Source: CAIWGV01 sp964515175
Lineage (GTDB): Bacteria > Pseudomonadota > Alphaproteobacteria > UBA7879 > UBA5542
Reading direction: 5' to 3'
DNA: 64,000 nt
Assembly: GCA_964515175.1 (NCBI GenBank)
Contig: CAZEUR010000001.1
Location: forward strand, 1 to 64,000
A program made the position numbers and the translations under genes. Numbering within the stretch: position 1 is the first letter of the stretch; the number at the start of each line of letters is the position of its first letter. The notes beneath the pieces were generated by a model. That model saw nothing but the letters and a program-made list of their open reading frames with translations. It made no database searches and was not told where the DNA came from. Shown here one piece after another: positions 59,192-64,000 of this stretch.

Positions 59192-59636
59192 ATTGTGTCT
59201 CCCAGTACCCAAAAGTTTCTAAGGTCACTTGTCGTGTATCTCCATTCATTTCAAATTTAAAAGTAATGCATCGGGTTGGTTTCTGGCTGCCTAATCTTTC
59301 TGGCCACTCGATCAAGCTAACACCTGAGGATAGAGCTTCTTCCAGTCCAAGCTCTTGAAGTTCATCTTCGTCTTCAATGCGATAAAGATCAAAGTGCCAA
59401 ATTAGAAATTGTGGTGTCACATAGGTTTGAGCCAGGGTAAAGGTGGGGCTTGGAATTTGAGCCTCATCGCCTAAAAAAGAACGAATAAAAAATCGTGCAA
59501 AGGTAGTTTTTCCAGCACCTAAATCACCTTCAAGTAAGAAAATATCGCCCTTTTGTGTAATTTTGGCTAGCCCTCTGGCTAAAGTTTTGGTATCTTCCTG
59601 AGACAAAAGTGGATATGTTTTTAAAGTTTTGATCAT
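59175..59636 (-). CDS. tsaE: tRNA t6A biosynthesis ATPase TsaE
   Basis: TsaE is the small P-loop ATPase that recycles the TsaBDE complex. The 153-residue protein has Walker A LLEGDLGAGKTTFARFF, SPTFTLAQTY, HFDLYRIEDEDELQELGLEE and LIEWPERLG. The partner tsaD is elsewhere in the window at 18876; tsaB is not seen. It is the first gene of the tsaE-amgK-murU operon. Confidence 0.95.
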   Translation of the reverse strand: MIKTLKTYPLLSQEDTKTLARGLAKITQKGDIFLLEGDLGAGKTTFARFFIRSFLGDEAQIPSPTFTLAQTYVTPQFLIWHFDLYRIEDEDELQELGLEEALSSGVSLIEWPERLGSQKPTRCITFKFEMNGDTRQVTLETFGYWETQFDSLF

Positions 59637-59689
59637 TTTAACTTCTTATATATACCATCTTTTGAGGCGAAGGAAAACTAAAGGATCCC

Positions 59690-60706
59690 ATGACTCATTA
59701 TACAACAGACGTCGTTATTATTGGGGCAGGCCCCGTAGGACTTTTTGCCATATTTGAATGTGGTATGATGAAGCTTAAAGTTCATGTGGTAGACGCGCTT
59801 GCTGAGGCTGGCGGGCAATGTGTGGCCCTTTATCCTGAAAAACCCATTTATGATATTCCAGCTCATCCCAAAATTTTGGCGGGGGCGCTTATTGAAAATT
59901 TAAAGGAACAAGCTGCTCCTTTTTCTCCCACTTATCATATGAACCAGCAGGTAACTCATGTTGAAAAAAAGGAAAATGCCTGGGAAGTGCGCACAACGGC
60001 AGGGATAACTTTAACGGCTAAAGCGATCATTATTGCGGCTGGAGTGGGCGCTTTTGGACCTCACAGGCCTCCCCTTGAAAATATTGAAGCTTATGAAAAT
60101 AAAAGCGTGTTTTATTTTGTTAAAAATCCAGAACAGTTTCGAGGAAAACGGGTGGTTATTGCAGGTGGGGGGGACTCAGCTGTTGACTGGGCGCTCAACC
60201 TAGTACCCATTGCAGAGCGTGTTATCGTTGTTCATCGGCGCTCTAAGTTTCGAGCAGCTCCTGAGAATGTAGGGAAACTGGAAGAATTTGCAGCAGAGGG
60301 TAAGATTGATATGGAAATTCCCTATCAACTCCATGGACTTAAAGGGACTGATGGGCTTCTTGAAGAAGTCCATCTCCAGGATATGGAAGGCGCGGTGAAA
60401 AGCATTCAAGCAGATGTGCTCCTGGCCTTTTTTGGACTTTCCATGAACTTAGGGCCTATTGCGGAATGGGGCCTCAATTTGGATAAATCCCATATAGTCG
60501 TTGACTCTGCTGGGTGCGAGACCTCTGTGTCTGGTATTTTTGCCATCGGCGATGTGGCCACCTATCCCTCTAAGCAAAAGCTGATTTTAACGGGATTTGC
60601 GGAAGCGGCTCAAGCGGCTCATAAAATTCGGTCTTTGGTTTATCCAGGAGAAGTCTTTCACTTTCAATACTCAACGAGTCAAGGGCTTCCCGGGTCCTCC
60701 GAATGA
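59690..60706 (+). CDS. Ferredoxin--NADP reductase (thioredoxin-reductase-like)
   Basis: The 338-residue flavoprotein has the FAD motif DVVIIGAGPVGLFAIFECG, GQCVALYPEKPIYDIPAHP and the NADPH motif VVIAGGGDSAVDWAL. It lacks the CxxC redox pair of thioredoxin reductase, so it belongs to the YumC-type ferredoxin/flavodoxin-NADP reductases. FAIGDVATYPSKQKLILTGFAEAAQAAH is the C-terminal FAD segment. It overlaps the M23 peptidase gene by four bases, which suggests only co-expression. Confidence 0.93.
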   Translation: MTHYTTDVVIIGAGPVGLFAIFECGMMKLKVHVVDALAEAGGQCVALYPEKPIYDIPAHPKILAGALIENLKEQAAPFSPTYHMNQQVTHVEKKENAWEVRTTAGITLTAKAIIIAAGVGAFGPHRPPLENIEAYENKSVFYFVKNPEQFRGKRVVIAGGGDSAVDWALNLVPIAERVIVVHRRSKFRAAPENVGKLEEFAAEGKIDMEIPYQLHGLKGTDGLLEEVHLQDMEGAVKSIQADVLLAFFGLSMNLGPIAEWGLNLDKSHIVVDSAGCETSVSGIFAIGDVATYPSKQKLILTGFAEAAQAAHKIRSLVYPGEVFHFQYSTSQGLPGSSE

Positions 60707-62013
60707 AATTTCGTAGAACAGAACTCATCATTGGACTTATCTGCCTTTTGATCGGGCTGTTTCTGATTGCTTATGATTTCGTGCAGAATGAAGGGCCCTT
60801 AGAAATTCAAAAACCAAAAATTTCTCTAAAGGGAGAAGATAAAAAGTTTAACTTTAAAGATTTCCAAGATAAAATAAATGGGTCGGGGGCAAAAACTTCT
60901 AAACCTCAGATATTTATTACAGAAATTATTGTCAAAAAGAATGAGAATTTTATTTCTTTCTTAAAGAGACATGGACTGAGTAGCATGGAGTCTCTCTCTA
61001 TTTTAAATGCCATTAAAGGATACTATAAATCCTCCACTTTAAAGAGGGGACAGCGCTTCTTTTTGAAGCGCCTCAAAACAGAAGGGGATCCAACTCTCAA
61101 GCTTCAGAAAGTTATATTTTTAGTGCCTCCGGGTAAAAAGTTTAGCATTCTTCGGAAACCTAAAGGCGATTTTTATTTGGAAAAGGCCCCAGATATCTTG
61201 CCAAAGAGAACGCAATTCGTTCGAGGGTCTATCCACGACAGTCTTTACATAGATGCATTGAAGAAAGGTCTTTCGCGCAGTACCATCAATAAACTAACTA
61301 AGATTTTCAGCTACTCTGTGGATCTTCAGAGATCCCTCCAGCAAGGTGACAAGTTCGAAGTGTTGGTAGAAAAAACATATGATCAAGAGACAGGATTTGT
61401 GGATCCGGGCAGTGTTGTTTACGCAGCCCTCTATCTCCGAGGAGGTCCCCAGAAGATTTATCGGTATTTGGTAAAGTCAGATGAGATTGATTACTTTGAC
61501 GAAAAGGGGGCTGGAGTGCGAAAGGCGCTGCTCCAAACACCCGTGAAAGGAGGTCGCCTTTCTTCTGGGTTTGGGAATCGGAGGCACCCCATTCTAGGAT
61601 ATACCAAAACCCATAAAGGTATTGACTTCGCAGCGCCCCAGGGGACACCTATTTTGGCAGCAGGAGACGGGCTCATTCGGAAGTTAGGTTGGCTTGGGGG
61701 CTATGGAAACTATATTTTGGTTGGACATAATAAAGACTATTCCACGGCTTATGCCCACCTGAGTGCTTATGCTAAAGGATTGAAAAAGGGAATTCATATC
61801 AAGCAAGGGCAAGTGATAGGATATGTGGGGCGCACAGGGCGCGCCACAGGGGCGCATTTGCACTATGAAGTGCATTACAGAAATCAACAAGTGAACCCGC
61901 ATAAGATTAAAATGCCATCTCAAAAGAATCTCAAAGGCGATCAGCTCAGGAATTTCTTGGTCTATAAGAAAAATCGTGATGCAGAGATTGCAGCTTTACG
62001 GAAAGATCAGTAA
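60703..62013 (+). CDS. M23 family murein endopeptidase
   Basis: The 436-residue protein has one N-terminal membrane helix (IIGLICLLIGLFLIAYDFV) and a LysM/OapA-like region around ENFISFLKRHGLSSMESLSI. The C-terminal LytM domain carries the zinc ligands in RHPILGYTKTHKGIDFAAP (H, D) and GAHLHYEVHY (HxH). Such enzymes cut cross-linked peptidoglycan or activate amidases. All catalytic residues are present. It probably acts in the periplasm, anchored in the inner membrane. Confidence 0.93.
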   Translation: MKFRRTELIIGLICLLIGLFLIAYDFVQNEGPLEIQKPKISLKGEDKKFNFKDFQDKINGSGAKTSKPQIFITEIIVKKNENFISFLKRHGLSSMESLSILNAIKGYYKSSTLKRGQRFFLKRLKTEGDPTLKLQKVIFLVPPGKKFSILRKPKGDFYLEKAPDILPKRTQFVRGSIHDSLYIDALKKGLSRSTINKLTKIFSYSVDLQRSLQQGDKFEVLVEKTYDQETGFVDPGSVVYAALYLRGGPQKIYRYLVKSDEIDYFDEKGAGVRKALLQTPVKGGRLSSGFGNRRHPILGYTKTHKGIDFAAPQGTPILAAGDGLIRKLGWLGGYGNYILVGHNKDYSTAYAHLSAYAKGLKKGIHIKQGQVIGYVGRTGRATGAHLHYEVHYRNQQVNPHKIKMPSQKNLKGDQLRNFLVYKKNRDAEIAALRKDQ

Positions 62014-62068
62014 GGTAATTACTAGGTTCCATAATATAAAAGGAATCGGAAGATCTAGGAGGTCTTGC

Positions 62069-63283
62069 ATGTTAAAAAAACTTATCCTTATATTGTTTTT
62101 GCCTTTAGGAGTTTTAGGAGCTGTCTCAGAAACAGATGTTTCGGGGAGTGATGTTGATTCTCCTGTTGGTAGTCCAGTAGCAAGGCGCAGGGCCTCAAAG
62201 CAAGCAACACCTCAAAATCCATTTGAACGTCGGCAGGCTAAGGTAAGTTCTGCGTTATCAAAGTTAAAGATTGGAGATGATGAGTCTGCTAAGTCTATTC
62301 ATCAGTGTTTTTTAACAATACCGGATACCCTATTTGACAAGGTTGAGGCAGGAATAATTCTATTCGCAGCAAACCTTAGAAAACTTACGAAAACACATTA
62401 TGACCGTGCACTTGAAAGCTTTATTGAGGCACTAAGCGAAATTTGGATAAGGTTCCAAGAGCGCCCCAAAATTGTGGAGTCAGTCCTTTATAAGAGTGCT
62501 ATTCAATTTTCTGACAAACTAGATTTGAGGAAAGATGGCGCTTCTTCTCCAAAAAAAGTAACAAGATCAGTGAAGCAAGAAGTTATCTTGCCAGAGTTTT
62601 TCCCAAAACTTTTGACGGAGGTAACAAGGTCCATTTTAGAGAAGGATCAAACAATTCCAGGCAAATCTTCTCAGAGTTGGACAGAAACCTTTGCAAACGC
62701 CTATGAAGAAAAAATCCGAGAACGTGTTTTAGCAGGTGCCTGTGAGGTGATTGCCGCAGACAGGCCTTGGTATGAGCATATGACCGCAATTACTCCTAAA
62801 CCAGATTTTAAATTTTTTGAATTATTACAAACATGCTCTGATCGATCCCGTTCTTGGGTCCGAAGGATGGTGAATTTATATTCTTCAGATAGGCTGCCCC
62901 TAAACTCTCTTAAGATGACAAAGTACTTTTTGGGTATTCCCGAAGAATTTCAAGGGCATGTTGCAAAAGTACTAGAGACATTTTTTGACGAAAATTTTGA
63001 AAAAAGAAAAGACTCTCAGGTTAGGATAGTGAATTTATTTATGCAGCAACCGGTGGGACGTCAGACCTATATTTCTTATTTTGTAAATATCATTGGGTTT
63101 GTAAAAATTAATGTGGAACTTGCAGAGATTTTTCTGCAGAAGCTCACCTCTCCAGGATGGGCGCATGTGGAAGCAGAAATTCGGAGATCTAAAGACAATC
63201 AGGATTTTGAACTGACAAACGCGCAATTAGAGATTCTTTTTAAAGATGGTCTACAGGAAGCAGCACGCACGATATCTGTATGA
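62069..63283 (+). CDS. Secreted helical protein, unknown function
   Basis: The frame opens at 61976, but the ATG at 62069 has AGGAGG six bases before it and starts a signal peptide (MLKKLILILFLPLGVLGAVS), giving 404 residues. A Ser/Asp/Arg-rich linker (SGSDVDSPVGSPVARRRASK) precedes a helical body. The segment FLGIPEEFQGHVAKVLETFF resembles LELPEDTREKFLGLF of the tandem paralogs at 42-45 kb in position and pattern, so distant relation is possible. No known domain. Confidence 0.75.
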   Translation: MLKKLILILFLPLGVLGAVSETDVSGSDVDSPVGSPVARRRASKQATPQNPFERRQAKVSSALSKLKIGDDESAKSIHQCFLTIPDTLFDKVEAGIILFAANLRKLTKTHYDRALESFIEALSEIWIRFQERPKIVESVLYKSAIQFSDKLDLRKDGASSPKKVTRSVKQEVILPEFFPKLLTEVTRSILEKDQTIPGKSSQSWTETFANAYEEKIRERVLAGACEVIAADRPWYEHMTAITPKPDFKFFELLQTCSDRSRSWVRRMVNLYSSDRLPLNSLKMTKYFLGIPEEFQGHVAKVLETFFDENFEKRKDSQVRIVNLFMQQPVGRQTYISYFVNIIGFVKINVELAEIFLQKLTSPGWAHVEAEIRRSKDNQDFELTNAQLEILFKDGLQEAARTISV

Positions 63284-63307
63284 AAAATCTTGTTTTCCTT
63301 ACCCCCC

Positions 63308-63336
63308 TTGCAAAAAAGTCTAAAAACGCCTAATAT
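63308..63336 (+). promoter_or_regulatory. Promoter of tRNA-Gly
   Basis: TTGCAA (63308-63313), a 17-base spacer and TAATAT (63331-63336) lie 35 bases before the tRNA. Confidence 0.7.
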
Positions 63337-63371
63337 CCCTCCCATGCGACTGAATCGTAAGCGCGGAGTGT

Positions 63372-63446
63372 GCGGGAGTAGCTCAGGGGTAGAGCATAAC
63401 CTTGCCAAGGTTAGGGTCGAGGGTTCGAATCCCTTCTCCCGCTCCA
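63372..63446 (+). tRNA. tRNA-Gly (anticodon GCC)
   Basis: A 75-base cloverleaf includes encoded CCA. The acceptor GCGGGAG pairs with CTCCCGC. The anticodon stem TAACC/GGTTA encloses TTGCCAA, giving GCC (reads GGC/GGU). The T-arm is GAGGG-TTCGAAT-CCCTT. Confidence 0.95.
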
Positions 63447-63490
63447 AGCTTCGATTTTTTCGCTTTATTAGGTAAAATCAGAGGTCTTTG

Positions 63491-64000
63491 ATGACAGCGG
63501 ATCATTCGTCGTCGCTCACGGTTTCCTCCCAAAAACTTATTCAGGAAACAGTTCAGTACGCCACAAAAAAGTTCAAAGATAAACGTCTTGAAACGTTTAT
63601 CCCGGTTTTTTATGGAAATCTACCCTACGAGGACTTGGCGAACTATACGCCGGAAGACTTAGCCCATATGGCGCACAATATGGTGCAAGCCGCTCAAAAC
63701 TCTAAACTTCCCGTTATCAATATTTACAATCCCACAAAAGAATTACATGGATGGGATTCACCTCACACGGTGCTTGAGATTGTATCGAATCAACTCCCTT
63801 TCCTAGTGGACTCTGTTTGTGCCGCCTTGCAAAATCAAAAACACACGATTTATCTGTTGATACGGTCCTCTTTTGAAAGTAAATCAACTCTGTATATCGA
63901 GCTTTATGATCAATTAGAAACGGTAGATATGGAGCGCCTCAAAGAAAATTTGACCTTCATTTTGAAGGATGTGGCCGCAGCCGTGGCCGACTGGCATCCC
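63491..64000 (+). CDS. gdhB: NAD-specific glutamate dehydrogenase, large type, N-terminal part
   Basis: The frame opens at ATG 63491 and runs off the right edge after 170 codons. The text FIPVFYGNLPYEDLANYTPEDL and NPTKELHGWDSPHTVLEIV..LPFLVDSV is the N-terminal ACT-like region of the roughly 180-kDa NAD-GDH family (GDH_180). This enzyme oxidises glutamate to 2-oxoglutarate and feeds the TCA cycle, fitting a bacterium living on amino acids. The catalytic part lies beyond the window. Confidence 0.92.
   Translation, partial: MTADHSSSLTVSSQKLIQETVQYATKKFKDKRLETFIPVFYGNLPYEDLANYTPEDLAHMAHNMVQAAQNSKLPVINIYNPTKELHGWDSPHTVLEIVSNQLPFLVDSVCAALQNQKHTIYLLIRSSFESKSTLYIELYDQLETVDMERLKENLTFILKDVAAAVADWHP

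Overview
The window reads as a chromosomal stretch of an alphaproteobacterium with moderately low GC. Three things point that way: a circularly permuted two-piece tmRNA gene directly followed by an alphaproteobacterial-type sspB, a large-type NAD-glutamate dehydrogenase, and an alphaproteobacterial erpA-xthA-murJ order. Homospermidine synthase, many unrecognised proteins with signal peptides, decaying accessory genes, dispersed palindromic repeats, and biotin uptake (bioY) with no biotin synthesis genes in view together suggest a host-associated lineage such as Holosporales. That placement is an inference from gene content, not a database match. UGA is a real stop codon here, as in the ATGA overlaps of xthA/murJ and waaA/lpxK. 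A 10-base run of N at 27934-27943 shows the window comes from a draft assembly.

Layout. 1-5.5 kb (minus strand): a partial membrane/coiled-coil gene, the yebC-ruvC-ruvA-ruvB recombination operon, a small lipoprotein, a YmdB-type phosphodiesterase and a BPL_N-domain protein. 5.5-6.0 kb: two tandem, promoter-equipped small RNA genes, probably the most novel item in the window. 6.0-13.5 kb: lipB, ruvX, a DUF5946 protein, a broken AAA ATPase, homospermidine synthase, erpA, xthA, murJ and a tiny Ala-rich lipoprotein. 13.6-19 kb (minus): uracil-DNA glycosylase, M48 protease with TPRs, and a three-gene operon of two glycosyltransferases plus an apparently secreted GNAT protein. 18.9-28.2 kb: tsaD, a large secreted protein, tmRNA with an odd 24-residue basic tag, sspB, then a lipid A/LPS operon (msbA, DUF374 acyltransferase, waaA, lpxK, lpxL). 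28-37 kb: greA, a LysE transporter, an OafA-like acyltransferase, rpsT, dnaA, and dnaK-dnaJ behind an imperfect CIRCE element.

37-45 kb (mostly minus): secreted proteins of unknown function, one apparently starting at AUA, then rlmE, rpsF-rpsR-rplI and two adjacent paralogous secreted helical proteins. 45-49 kb (minus): fabG, fabD, a methyltransferase, rplT/rpmI and HU. 49-50.6 kb: a multiply frameshifted pseudogene. 50.6-55.8 kb (minus): ligA, recN, bamD, bioY and tRNA-Gln. 55.8-57.5 kb: a palindromic MITE-like element, a DUF1016 nuclease gene broken by UGA at a likely tryptophan codon, and a small secreted protein. 57.5-59.6 kb (minus): tsaE, amgK and murU (tRNA t6A and peptidoglycan sugar salvage). 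59.7-64 kb: ferredoxin-NADP reductase, an M23 peptidase, another secreted helical protein, tRNA-Gly and the start of NAD-glutamate dehydrogenase.

Much of the core content serves genome maintenance (ruvABC, recN, ligA, xthA, UDG, HU, dnaA), envelope building (murJ, lipid A, bamD, M23) and proteostasis (dnaKJ, tmRNA/SspB). The accessory part is dominated by exported proteins without recognisable domains and by small repeats sitting near breakpoints and pseudogenes.
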